From NCBI GenBank assembly GCA_020848315.1, contig JADLAH010000204.1:1-12956 (forward strand): a stretch of 12,956 nt of DNA. Reading direction: 5' to 3'. Positions 1 through 8,239 of the stretch are shown here, piece by piece; position 1 is the stretch's first letter, and every line of letters begins with the position of its first letter. The position numbers and the translations under genes are program-made. The notes beneath the pieces are model-generated. The model had not been told where the DNA came from, ran no database searches, and worked only from the letters and a program-made list of their open reading frames with translations. The stretch comes from Chitinophagales bacterium. GTDB taxonomy: Bacteria; Bacteroidota; Bacteroidia; Chitinophagales; JADIYW01.

Positions 1-2844
1 GAACACGTCTATGCATCTGCCATGGAGGAAATCAATTCCGTGTACAAACAATATACAGACTGGGATCTGCTGGAAGAAATTAACCGTCCGGAAGATAGTT
101 CCAGATTACACGAGATAGATATCGTTCAGCCGGTCTTGGTCGCGGTGGAAATAGCCCTGGCCAACTTGTGGATGAGCAAAGGTATATTACCGGATATGGT
201 AGTAGGACACAGTATGGGAGAGGTGGCTGCCGCCTATGTTGCCGGCGTTATCACGCTGCATGAAGCCGCGAAAATTATCATTACCCGCAGCCGGCTGATG
301 AAAACGGTGAGTGGAAAAGGTGCCATGCTCGCGACAGACCTCACGGTGGAAGAGGCTAATGATATGCTCCGCGGATATGAACAACAGGTGTCCGTCGCTG
401 TGCTGAACAGCGCACATTCTACGGTGCTCTCCGGAGATCTGGTCATCATTGAACAACTTTCGGAGAGACTGGAATCGGAAGGTCGTTTTAACAGAAAAGT
501 GAAAGTGGATGTGGCATCTCATTCGCCGCACATGGATGAACTGACAGCAGCATTGCATCAGGCATTGGAGGCATTGCAACCAAAATCATCCGATATACAA
601 TTTTACTCAACCGTCATTGCCGCTGCGGCAGATGGAACACAATTGGATGCAGACTATTGGGTGAATAACCTGCGCCAACCTGTGCAGTTTGGTAAAGTCA
701 TACAGGAAATAAGTAAGGCACATCATGTGCGTTATATAGAAATGAGTCCGCATGCCACCTTGTTACATGCTATTCAGGAAAACACGGCGGAATTGGAGAA
801 CAAAACGCTAGTGACAGGTTCTTTCAGCAGACAGCAGCCGGAACAACAGACATTTTACCGTAATTATACATCGTTATTTTCTGCCAACAGTCCTTTCGAT
901 TGGCGGAATATCTATCCTGAAACGGGGGCATTTGTCGACCTTCCTTATTATGCCTGGCAAAAAGAACGCTACTGGCTGGATATCGATGTGGAGCAAATGG
1001 TGGCAAGCAGTCAGTCAAAGGTATCACCTGAAAGTACAGCTACCATCGATAAATTGTTGTATGAAATAGTTTGGGATGAACTGAAGGATTTGGCTGTTTC
1101 CGGACAAAAGCCATCGATAGCTATTTTGTCTGATGGCGACAGATGGACGGATATTTTACAGAAAGCATTGCAGGAAAGGGGGTGTGCTGTGACGATGGTT
1201 GCAGATGCCGGTGAACTTGCGGCTTCCCGGCCTGCTATTGTTATTCACGCTGCCATTGTCCCGGCGGAAACAATCTTGTATGAAGAAAAATGCTGGCACA
1301 AAATAGCCGATATACAAGCTGTCTTGCGTACACTTTCAGGTCAGCCGCAGACGCGGTATATAGTACTGACTCAGGGCGCCTACACTTTGCTGGAAAAAGA
1401 TGAGGCACAATTGCAGCAGGCATTCTTCACAGGCATTTTGCGCACTTTGCAATACGAATATACTGATATACACTTCAGACAGATAGATGTACCGTCTTCT
1501 ACACAGGATGATATTGCATCATTGCTGGCAAGTGCAGTATTGGCAGATGCACAATATACAGAACTCGCTATCCGAGATGCGGCTGTTTTCGCGCCAAAAT
1601 GGAAAAAGGCAACGTCTCCGGATATTGTCAAGTCGGTGGATGGCACGGCCACCTATCTGGTAACAGGCGGTAACAGCGGACTGGGTTGGGAAACTGTCCG
1701 ATGGTTGGTGAACAAAGGGGCAAAACAAATTGCCATACTGAGTCGCAGTGGCCTGAATGACGAGGCATTGTCACAGATCAGCCAATGGGAAAAAGATGGA
1801 GCGGATATCCGTTCTTATACCGGCGATGTTGGGGATGGTCAAACGATACAGAATATACTCCATCAGATACAGTTGCAGCAATCCGCCATTAAAGGTGTTT
1901 TTCATGCTGCCGGTATTCTGGAAGATACTTTGTTCGAAAATCTGACGCAGGAAAAATGGGAAAAAGCCATTCAGGCAAAATCCAATGGTGCTTGGCATCT
2001 GCATACTTATTTTGATACACCAACGCTGGATTTCTTTGTAGTGTACTCCTCCGTTTCCGGTGTATTAGGATCTGCCGGACAAAGCAATTATGCCGCAGCC
2101 AATACCTTCCTTGATGCGTTGGTGCATTATCGCCGCAACAGAGGACTGGAGGCATTGTCCGTTAACTGGGGCACTGTCGCGCAGATCGGCCTGGCCGCCA
2201 GACAGGAAAACAGAGGCAACAGATTGAAGGATGTGGGATGGACGCCATTATTGCCCGAACAGCTGTCTTCTTATTTTGATGCAATCTTCCTCAGCGATGC
2301 CACACAGATAGCTGTTGCGGATATTCAGTTGGATAAGTGGGCGGCAGCCAATCCGGGAATCAGAAAAAATTATTTCTACAGCAATTTTTTCGCACCAGAA
2401 AAATCGGAAGCAGTATCGGCAGAGACAGGGTTCCCAAGTCTGGCAGCCGCACAAAAGTTTGCACGAGAACGCGTCAAGCAAACAGTTTCTGCTATTACAA
2501 AAATCGGTATCAGTAAGATAAAGGAAGATGATACTTTCAAAACATACGGCATCGATTCCCTGCTGGCACTTCAGATAAAAAATAAGCTGCAACAGGATTT
2601 GAAGCTTACGCTGAATGTGTCCGTTATCTGGGCATATCCAACCGTGGCGAAATTAGCAGATCATATTGCAGCTATGTTGCCATTACAGCAGCAGGAAAAG
2701 CCACAGGATACTACGACAGAAGATGTCGTAGTGAAAACATCACCGGCAAAACCGGCATCTTCAGCCGTCAGTATTGAGGAAGAAGTGCAGGCATTGAGTC
2801 TGGATGATTTATTGAAACAACTGGAAGATAAATTAAAAGAATAG
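1..2844 (+). CDS. Modular type I polyketide synthase, 5'-partial: AT-KR-ACP
   Basis: The reading frame is open from base 1, so the gene starts upstream; the ATG at 22 lies inside the AT domain and is not the real start. It is used below as residue 1. The AT domain ends near 320, with active-site Ser64 in GHSMGE, conserved Arg89 and catalytic His167 in VASHS. A structural KR half (about 345-540) precedes a catalytic KR with GGNSGLG at 549-555, Lys653, Ser677, Tyr690 and Asn694. The ACP has phosphopantetheine Ser846 in GIDS. The last 22 residues form a charged helix like a docking domain. No DH or ER fits between AT and KR. The enzyme should load an acyl unit and reduce the beta-keto group to a hydroxyl. 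VASHS does not settle malonyl versus methylmalonyl choice. A KS is expected upstream but is not seen. It lies 11 bp before the next PKS gene. Confidence 0.95.
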   Translation, partial: EHVYASAMEEINSVYKQYTDWDLLEEINRPEDSSRLHEIDIVQPVLVAVEIALANLWMSKGILPDMVVGHSMGEVAAAYVAGVITLHEAAKIIITRSRLMKTVSGKGAMLATDLTVEEANDMLRGYEQQVSVAVLNSAHSTVLSGDLVIIEQLSERLESEGRFNRKVKVDVASHSPHMDELTAALHQALEALQPKSSDIQFYSTVIAAAADGTQLDADYWVNNLRQPVQFGKVIQEISKAHHVRYIEMSPHATLLHAIQENTAELENKTLVTGSFSRQQPEQQTFYRNYTSLFSANSPFDWRNIYPETGAFVDLPYYAWQKERYWLDIDVEQMVASSQSKVSPESTATIDKLLYEIVWDELKDLAVSGQKPSIAILSDGDRWTDILQKALQERGCAVTMVADAGELAASRPAIVIHAAIVPAETILYEEKCWHKIADIQAVLRTLSGQPQTRYIVLTQGAYTLLEKDEAQLQQAFFTGILRTLQYEYTDIHFRQIDVPSSTQDDIASLLASAVLADAQYTELAIRDAAVFAPKWKKATSPDIVKSVDGTATYLVTGGNSGLGWETVRWLVNKGAKQIAILSRSGLNDEALSQISQWEKDGADIRSYTGDVGDGQTIQNILHQIQLQQSAIKGVFHAAGILEDTLFENLTQEKWEKAIQAKSNGAWHLHTYFDTPTLDFFVVYSSVSGVLGSAGQSNYAAANTFLDALVHYRRNRGLEALSVNWGTVAQIGLAARQENRGNRLKDVGWTPLLPEQLSSYFDAIFLSDATQIAVADIQLDKWAAANPGIRKNYFYSNFFAPEKSEAVSAETGFPSLAAAQKFARERVKQTVSAITKIGISKIKEDDTFKTYGIDSLLALQIKNKLQQDLKLTLNVSVIWAYPTVAKLADHIAAMLPLQQQEKPQDTTTEDVVVKTSPAKPASSAVSIEEEVQALSLDDLLKQLEDKLKE

Positions 2845-2855
2845 TATAACTGCGG

Positions 2856-5800
2856 ATGACAAACGAACAATTACAGCACATGCAGCAACTGCTTCAGAAG
2901 TCTTTGATTAAGATAAAGACGCTGGAAGCGGCCTTAGAGCATCGTCCGAAGGAGCCTGTAAAAGAAGCGGTGGCGATTGTGGGGTGCGGTGTGCGGTTGC
3001 CCGAAAATATACATACAACAGAAGGTTTATGGCAATTGCTGAAAGACAAAAAGTCCGCAGTTAGAAAAATACCGGCCGATCGTTTTGATGTGGATGCCAT
3101 TTACCATCCGGATGGTAGCACCGTCGGAAAAACCAACGCGCGATACGGCACCTTCCTGAGTAATGATGTCAGATCTTTTGATGCGCCATTTTTTTCCATT
3201 TCCCCGAGAGAAGCCAAATGCCTGGATCCCCTGCAGCGCATGGTGCTGGAAGTGGTGTATGAAGCATTTGAACAGGCAGCTATTCCGTCGGAATCACTCC
3301 GGGGAAGTAAGACAGGCGTATATATCGCACTGGGAAATTCTGATTATATATCCGCGCGGTTCAGAAGTGGAAATCTTGATACCGTAGATGTGTACGATAC
3401 TACCGGAATCCTGTTTGGCACCGCCGGTGGTCGCGTTTCCTTTTCCTACGATTTCTGTGGTCCGAGTTTCAATGTGGATGCCGCCTGTGCATCTACTTTG
3501 CTGGCAATGCATCTGGCAAAAGAAGATTTGCAAAAAAATCATATTGACCTAGCAGTGGTTTCTTCTGCCAATTTATTGCTCACGCCGGAGATGTTTGTCG
3601 GATTGTCCAAGCTCGGCTCACTGTCGTCCGAAGCATGCAGGGCATTTGCTGATGATTGCGATGGCTATATCCGCGGGGAAGGCTGCGGAGTCTTGCTGCT
3701 GAAAAGGCTCTCTGATGCACAGCAGCACAACGACAATATCGAACTGATTATCCGGGGTTCTTCCGTAAAGCACAACGGCACTACCAATGGCTTCACGGCG
3801 CCCAATCCGAATGTCATTTCATCCAATATTGAAGAGGCCATCAAAGAGGCCGGAATAACTGCCGATGACGTGGATTTTGTGGAGGCGCATGGCATTGGCA
3901 ACCGATTTACGGATGCGGTCGAAGTGCAGTCCATTCACGAAGGATATAAGGGCAGAACCAAACCTGTTTATGTGGGTTCTGTAAAGGCGAATATCGGACA
4001 CCTGGAAGCCGGAACCGGCATGCCGATGGTATTTAAGGTCATAGAAGCCATGAAAAACCGCTGCATTCCGGCTCAGATAAATATCAACGCCCTGAATCAG
4101 GATGTCGACTGGTCGGCCATCCGTTCTGTGGTGAACCGGGAACATGTAGATTGGCAACCGGTGGCCGGTCGTCCATTGTATGCGGCTATCAATTTGTCCG
4201 GATACAGCGGCACCAACGCCCATATGATTTTTGAATCGCCCGCCGCAAAAAAAGCATCCGACCAGATTGCAGGCCCCTATCATTTTGTGTTGAGCGCAAA
4301 AGATGGCATTGCCCTCAAAAATACCGCACAGAAATACCTGAACGATACCGCTCTTTTTGAAAAATATACACTCGCAGAAATCTGCTATACGCTGCAGTTC
4401 GGAAGAAATCATTTTCCGTATGCCGTGTCTGTAACAGGTCATACAGCGGCGGAAATCATCGCAGGATTATCTGATTTTGTACAGGATATTCCGGCAGCAC
4501 ATGTGCACGTTTCTGCTCCGGAAAAATCAGAAAGTACTCACCTTGCTTTTCTGTTTACAGGGCAAGGCGCTCAGTATTACGGGATGTGCAAAGCATATTA
4601 TGATACCTTCGGGGAGGTACGCCATACGATAGATGAATGTGACGCGTTGCTGCAACCTTATCTGCAATTATCCATTAAAGAGATGATGTGGGGAACAACG
4701 CTGGATAAAAATCTGGTGCACCTTACCAAATATACACAACCGGCATTGTTTGTCGCGGAATATGCTATCGCGATGTGGTGGCAGCGACTTGGCATACAGC
4801 CGGATGCATTGATCGGACACAGCATTGGTGAATTGGTGGCGCTCACCGTAGCAAAAGCACTGACATTGAAAGATGCATTGCAGCTGGTGGTTGCCCGCGC
4901 CGCGCTGATGAATGCCTTGCCTTTGCAGGAAGGCAGCATGGCTTCCGTATTCTGCAGCGAAGAAACATTGCGTCCGTTTTTAGCGACATCAAATGTTGAT
5001 CTGGCAGCGGTGAATTCTGTTAAAAACTGTACTGTTTCCGGTAAAAAGGAAGAAGTACAGTCCTTGCTGGAAGTGTTGAGAGAACAACATATTAAGGCAG
5101 TTCCATTGCAGGTTTCACACGCATTTCATTCCGCCATGATGGAGCCTGTGCTGGATAAATTTATCTCATTTGCCAAACAGATTCAGGTGCGGGAACCGGA
5201 GATTCCTGTTGTGTCTAATGTGACAGGAATGCCATTGACAAAAGCAGAACTGACTCCCGAGTATTTCGCACGACATATCCGCCAGACGGTGTTGTTTCAT
5301 CAGGGAATGACTTACCTGGATGAAGCAATGAATACAGGTATTTATCTGGAAATAGGACCCAATCCTGTGCTGATCAGTCTGGCTAAACAAAGCATCACAC
5401 ATCCGCATGTTGCCTGGCTGCATTCCGTGAAGAAAGATACCGATGATATCGCGGTATTCCACACGGCACTGCAACAGTTGTATGTCGCGGGCAAACAGCC
5501 GAAATGGGATGTTTTCTACAAAGGCAAACACGTCAACAGAGTGTCGCTGCCTACTTACGGATGGAACAAAAAAGTGTATTGGGAAAATCCTGTTTTCCAG
5601 CAGAGAAATCAGCCGCAGTCGATATCCGCAGGAAAACAGACCAAAACAGCAGAACCTGTTGTTCGATCCAATGCACAGGCGACGCAGGCCACCCGTGAAA
5701 CCTTGTTGGCTTATATGCAGATTGAAGCAGCGAAAGTGCTGGGACTGGAAGCAGGGCAAAAGGTGGACATCCACAAAACTTACCGCGAACAGGGATTTGA

Positions 5801-6104
5801 CAGTATGATGAGTGGAGAGTTTCTGAGCTTGATGGAAAAACATATCGGCGCGGAACTGAAGATGGAAGTAATACATCAATATAACACGCCGAAAGAATTA
5901 CACCAGTATCTGATTGATACCTATTTCGGTGGCGGAGAGATTGATACCACACAGGCCATCACGATGGCAGACATCATGTTTAATCAGGAAATGGAAAATC
6001 AGTTTCAGGGCGACTGGCATGAGATTCGTCCGGAAGACGGCATGCTGATACGATGGTTTAAGAAATTTGACAAATACGTACCGTCCGTGAAAGATGGAGT
6101 ATGA
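2856..6104 (+). CDS. Modular type I polyketide synthase, KS-AT-ACP, probable last module
   Basis: 1082 residues. Residues 1-30 form a coiled-coil-like docking segment that could meet the C-terminal helix of the preceding PKS. The KS (about 36-460) has Cys211 in DAACAST, His345 in EAHGIGN, and Lys377 and His382 in KANIGH, so the catalytic residues are present although the usual HGTGT and GDPIE motifs are changed. The AT (about 562-860) has GQGAQ at 569-573, Ser656 in GHSIGE, Arg681 and His758 in HAFH, the pattern normally linked to malonyl-CoA. Only about 35 residues separate the post-AT linker (ends near 910) from the ACP (about 945-1022, Ser983 in FDSMM), so no KR, DH, ER or methyltransferase is hidden there. 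About 60 unassigned residues follow the ACP and there is no thioesterase domain. Inferred role: one malonyl extension leaving a beta-keto thioester. The thioesterase gene follows after 6 bp. Confidence 0.95.
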   Translation: MTNEQLQHMQQLLQKSLIKIKTLEAALEHRPKEPVKEAVAIVGCGVRLPENIHTTEGLWQLLKDKKSAVRKIPADRFDVDAIYHPDGSTVGKTNARYGTFLSNDVRSFDAPFFSISPREAKCLDPLQRMVLEVVYEAFEQAAIPSESLRGSKTGVYIALGNSDYISARFRSGNLDTVDVYDTTGILFGTAGGRVSFSYDFCGPSFNVDAACASTLLAMHLAKEDLQKNHIDLAVVSSANLLLTPEMFVGLSKLGSLSSEACRAFADDCDGYIRGEGCGVLLLKRLSDAQQHNDNIELIIRGSSVKHNGTTNGFTAPNPNVISSNIEEAIKEAGITADDVDFVEAHGIGNRFTDAVEVQSIHEGYKGRTKPVYVGSVKANIGHLEAGTGMPMVFKVIEAMKNRCIPAQININALNQDVDWSAIRSVVNREHVDWQPVAGRPLYAAINLSGYSGTNAHMIFESPAAKKASDQIAGPYHFVLSAKDGIALKNTAQKYLNDTALFEKYTLAEICYTLQFGRNHFPYAVSVTGHTAAEIIAGLSDFVQDIPAAHVHVSAPEKSESTHLAFLFTGQGAQYYGMCKAYYDTFGEVRHTIDECDALLQPYLQLSIKEMMWGTTLDKNLVHLTKYTQPALFVAEYAIAMWWQRLGIQPDALIGHSIGELVALTVAKALTLKDALQLVVARAALMNALPLQEGSMASVFCSEETLRPFLATSNVDLAAVNSVKNCTVSGKKEEVQSLLEVLREQHIKAVPLQVSHAFHSAMMEPVLDKFISFAKQIQVREPEIPVVSNVTGMPLTKAELTPEYFARHIRQTVLFHQGMTYLDEAMNTGIYLEIGPNPVLISLAKQSITHPHVAWLHSVKKDTDDIAVFHTALQQLYVAGKQPKWDVFYKGKHVNRVSLPTYGWNKKVYWENPVFQQRNQPQSISAGKQTKTAEPVVRSNAQATQATRETLLAYMQIEAAKVLGLEAGQKVDIHKTYREQGFDSMMSGEFLSLMEKHIGAELKMEVIHQYNTPKELHQYLIDTYFGGGEIDTTQAITMADIMFNQEMENQFQGDWHEIRPEDGMLIRWFKKFDKYVPSVKDGV

Positions 6105-6110
6105 TACGGA

Positions 6111-6821
6111 ATGAGGATGAATGTACTTTTACTACACCATGCCGGCGGCGATAAATATGCTTTTCGCCCATTACAGGAAAGCCTGGGGGCTACCGTACAG
6201 TGCATCGCACTGGAAGCTCCCGGAAGAGGAGATCGTTACGGAGAGCCGCTGCAATATAGCCTGAATGGTTTACTCGATGATTTTACAGAGCAGATAAAAC
6301 AGCATATCTATACAGATTATGTGATAGTGGGAATGAGTATGGGTGCCGTTCTCACTTTTCTTATTACACATCGCCTGAAGTTGCAGCATCAGCGACTACC
6401 TCAGCACATATTTCTGGCATCCCGTCTGCCTTTCAGTCATTATGAAACCAATCAGGTGATAGCACAAAGTTCCAGCGACGCGTTTTGGGAATTTCTTTCC
6501 GTGTATGACAGCAGATCCGCTATTGTTGCAGAGCACCCGGAATTGCGGGCTTTCTATGAACCGATTATTCGTGCGGACTTCACTGCTATGCAGCATTTCG
6601 ATCAGGCTTTTGACAACTTGCCCAAGCTCGATATACCTTGTTCCATTTTATACGGCAAAGAGGATGTACGCATGTTTGATGCCGAACTGGGAAAAAGATG
6701 GAACGAGTATTTTGTGCGGGCACCTGAATACAAGGCCTTCGATGGCGGCCATTTCTTTTTATACGAAAATGCTGCAGTTGCGGATTACATCCTGGAAACC
6801 ATCAGACATGGACGCGGATAA
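6111..6821 (+). CDS. Stand-alone type II-like thioesterase (alpha/beta hydrolase)
   Basis: 236 residues, the usual size for GrsT/type II thioesterases of PKS and NRPS clusters. The visible triad is Ser76 in GMSMG, Asp185 in the GKED segment and His214 in DGGHF. The N-terminal LLHHAGG segment and PGRGDR at 37-42 are typical of the family. The nucleophile elbow has Met75 where GHSMG normally has His. Known family role: hydrolysing stalled or wrong acyl groups from carrier proteins. Because neither PKS in view has a thioesterase domain, it may also release the final product; that is inference. Translation could begin at 6111 or at the second ATG, 6117; the first is chosen because it lies closest after the PKS stop. 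Its 3' end overlaps the next gene by 14 nt. Confidence 0.92.
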   Translation: MRMNVLLLHHAGGDKYAFRPLQESLGATVQCIALEAPGRGDRYGEPLQYSLNGLLDDFTEQIKQHIYTDYVIVGMSMGAVLTFLITHRLKLQHQRLPQHIFLASRLPFSHYETNQVIAQSSSDAFWEFLSVYDSRSAIVAEHPELRAFYEPIIRADFTAMQHFDQAFDNLPKLDIPCSILYGKEDVRMFDAELGKRWNEYFVRAPEYKAFDGGHFFLYENAAVADYILETIRHGRG

Positions 6822-7473
6822 ATGCCATATATACTGTCTGCACCAACCGGAAAGACTGGATAGTGCAATACATCAGCGCTTGTTGTCTGTGTTGCCAATG
6901 ACTATGCAATCTGATATTAATGCCTATAAACATTGGCAGAGTGCGCAGGCAGGTTTGTTGGGGAAAATATTGATTCAATACGCATTTCTGGAAAATGGAA
7001 TATCCTTTGTGTTACAGGATATCTTGTTTACGGAAAAGGAAAGACCCTATGTGAACGGTGCGATAGATTTTAATCTGTCACATTCCGGAGCATATGTCAT
7101 GCTTGCCATCACGGAAACCGGCAGTGTTGGAATTGATATCGAAAAACACAGAACGCTCAAGCCATCGCTGTTTCAAAAATATTTTGATGCAAGGGAATGG
7201 ATGGAAATAGAACAATCACGGGAGCCGGAAAAAACATTTTTTCAACTGTGGGCCATCAAGGAAAGTGCCATCAAATGTGATGGACGAGGCGTTGAGGTAT
7301 TGTCGCGGACACATCGGCAATACGATACAGATACCGTTCTTTGTGATGGCCGAATATTTCATTTTTCGCAACTGGATATTGCTCCGGATTACGCCGCCGC
7401 TGTTGCTGTTACAAAGCCTCTTCAGATGGAAATAAGCCATCTGCATGTAGCTGATTTGTTGAGCCGTATTTAA
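6808..7473 (+). CDS. Sfp-type 4'-phosphopantetheinyl transferase
   Basis: 221 residues. It transfers the phosphopantetheine arm of CoA to the carrier-protein serine, here most likely Ser846 and Ser983 of the two PKS proteins. The diagnostic motifs are FNLSHSG at 88-94, GIDIE at 108-112 (Mg-binding Asp110 and Glu112) and WAIKESAIK at 148-156 (Lys151, Glu152, Lys156). The length matches Sfp/Gsp-type enzymes rather than the short AcpS type. The frame is open further upstream to an ATG at 6505, but that extension lies wholly inside the thioesterase gene in another frame and has no family similarity, so the ATG at 6808 is chosen. The resulting 14-nt overlap suggests translational coupling. Its stop overlaps the stop of tcdA on the other strand. 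Confidence 0.93.
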   Translation: MDADKCHIYCLHQPERLDSAIHQRLLSVLPMTMQSDINAYKHWQSAQAGLLGKILIQYAFLENGISFVLQDILFTEKERPYVNGAIDFNLSHSGAYVMLAITETGSVGIDIEKHRTLKPSLFQKYFDAREWMEIEQSREPEKTFFQLWAIKESAIKCDGRGVEVLSRTHRQYDTDTVLCDGRIFHFSQLDIAPDYAAAVAVTKPLQMEISHLHVADLLSRI

Positions 7474-8201
7474 ATGGGTTCGCCAATCAGATCGCGGATA
7501 ACCACGCTCGCGCACACGCCGCCGAAGGCGGCAGGAAGGTAGGAGATAGTGCCGTAGGCCGACTTCTTGAAGTTGGTGCCGTCCGTTAGAATCAGGGAAT
7601 CTTTGTCGGGTAATTCTGTAGAAAATACCACTTTGATGCCTTTGTAAATCTTTTCTTTCTTGAGTCGTTTGCGCACGGTTTTTACAAACACGCAATTATA
7701 GGTTTTGGATAAATCCGCCACTTTCAGTTTTGTCGGGTCGAGTTTTCCGCCGGCACCACCCGATGAGATGATTCTTTTCTTATGGCGGTAGGCAGCAATC
7801 AGCAGATTCAGCTTCGGGGTGATGCTGTCGATAGCATCCACGATATAATCATACTCTTCTGCCAGAATAATTTCATACGCTTTTTCCGGATTCAGGAATT
7901 CTTTCACCACCTTCAGTTCCAGTTCCGGATTGATATCGCGCAGACGTGCTGCCATCCAGTCGGCTTTGCTGACTCCATGTGTGGAAGACAGCGCAGGCAG
8001 CTGACGGTTTCTGTTGCTGGGGTCTACTACATCGCCATCCACGATAGTCATCTTCCCGACACCGGCACGGGCAATGAACTCAGCGGCAAATGAACCGACA
8101 CCGCCCATGCCCACAACCAATACATTGGCCTGATTGAGCCGTCGTAAGTTTTCGTCACCAATTAATAAAGTCGTCCTTGATAACCAGCTGATATCCTGCA
8201 T
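7470..8201 (-). CDS. tcdA: tRNA threonylcarbamoyladenosine dehydratase (ThiF/E1-like family)
   Basis: 243 residues. TcdA (CsdL/YgdL in E. coli) uses ATP to cyclise t6A at position 37 of ANN-decoding tRNAs to the cyclic ct6A form, in the cytoplasm. The E1-like nucleotide-binding glycine motif GMGGVGS is at 31-37, followed by acidic Asp55, the NRNRQ segment at 63-67 with the ATP-contacting Arg, and VDAID at 121-125 with Lys130. The N-terminal WLSRTTLLIG segment and the SSGGAGGKLDPT stretch near 147-157 point to TcdA rather than ThiF, MoeB or HesA; there is no zinc-binding CxxC pair. It is slightly shorter than the E. coli protein (about 268). It is divergent from rnhB and convergent with the PKS operon, so it is probably a resident gene unrelated to polyketide synthesis. 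Confidence 0.9.
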   Translation of the reverse strand: MQDISWLSRTTLLIGDENLRRLNQANVLVVGMGGVGSFAAEFIARAGVGKMTIVDGDVVDPSNRNRQLPALSSTHGVSKADWMAARLRDINPELELKVVKEFLNPEKAYEIILAEEYDYIVDAIDSITPKLNLLIAAYRHKKRIISSGGAGGKLDPTKLKVADLSKTYNCVFVKTVRKRLKKEKIYKGIKVVFSTELPDKDSLILTDGTNFKKSAYGTISYLPAAFGGVCASVVIRDLIGEPI

Positions 8202-8234
8202 TTGTAAAAGTTTGTGCGAATATCTTTATTTTTG
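8201..8234 (+). promoter_or_regulatory. Candidate Bacteroidota-type promoter for rnhB
   Basis: A perfect match to the Bacteroidota -7 element TAnnTTTG lies at 8227-8234, with a TTTG at 8201-8204, 22 bp upstream, where the -33 element is expected. The start codon of rnhB begins at 8240, five bases after the -7 box, so a transcript from here would have almost no leader. The region is AT-rich and only 38 bp long, so a chance match is possible. Confidence 0.35.
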
Positions 8235-8239
8235 ATAAA

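Noticed and set aside
3819..4442. A 207-codon antisense ORF opposite the KS domain
   Set aside because: It lies opposite conserved KS motifs and has no recognisable features of its own.
5586..5690. A hidden DH, KR or methyltransferase domain between AT and ACP of the second PKS
   Set aside because: Only about 35 low-complexity linker residues lie there, far too few for any such domain.
5166..5879. A 237-codon antisense ORF inside the KS-AT-ACP gene
   Set aside because: It lies fully opposite well-supported PKS coding sequence, and its translation shows no recognisable domain; it is a shadow frame.
6505..6807. In-frame upstream extension of the phosphopantetheinyl transferase, giving a 322-residue protein
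   Set aside because: The extra 101 residues lie wholly inside the thioesterase gene in another frame and show no family similarity; the ATG at 6808 gives the normal family length.
7518..7532. GC-rich perfect inverted repeat (GCCGCC-GAA-GGCGGC) 45 bp after the transferase stop, as a terminator for the PKS operon
   Set aside because: No T run follows on the + strand, and the sequence is explained by the codons for the PAAFGG stretch of TcdA.
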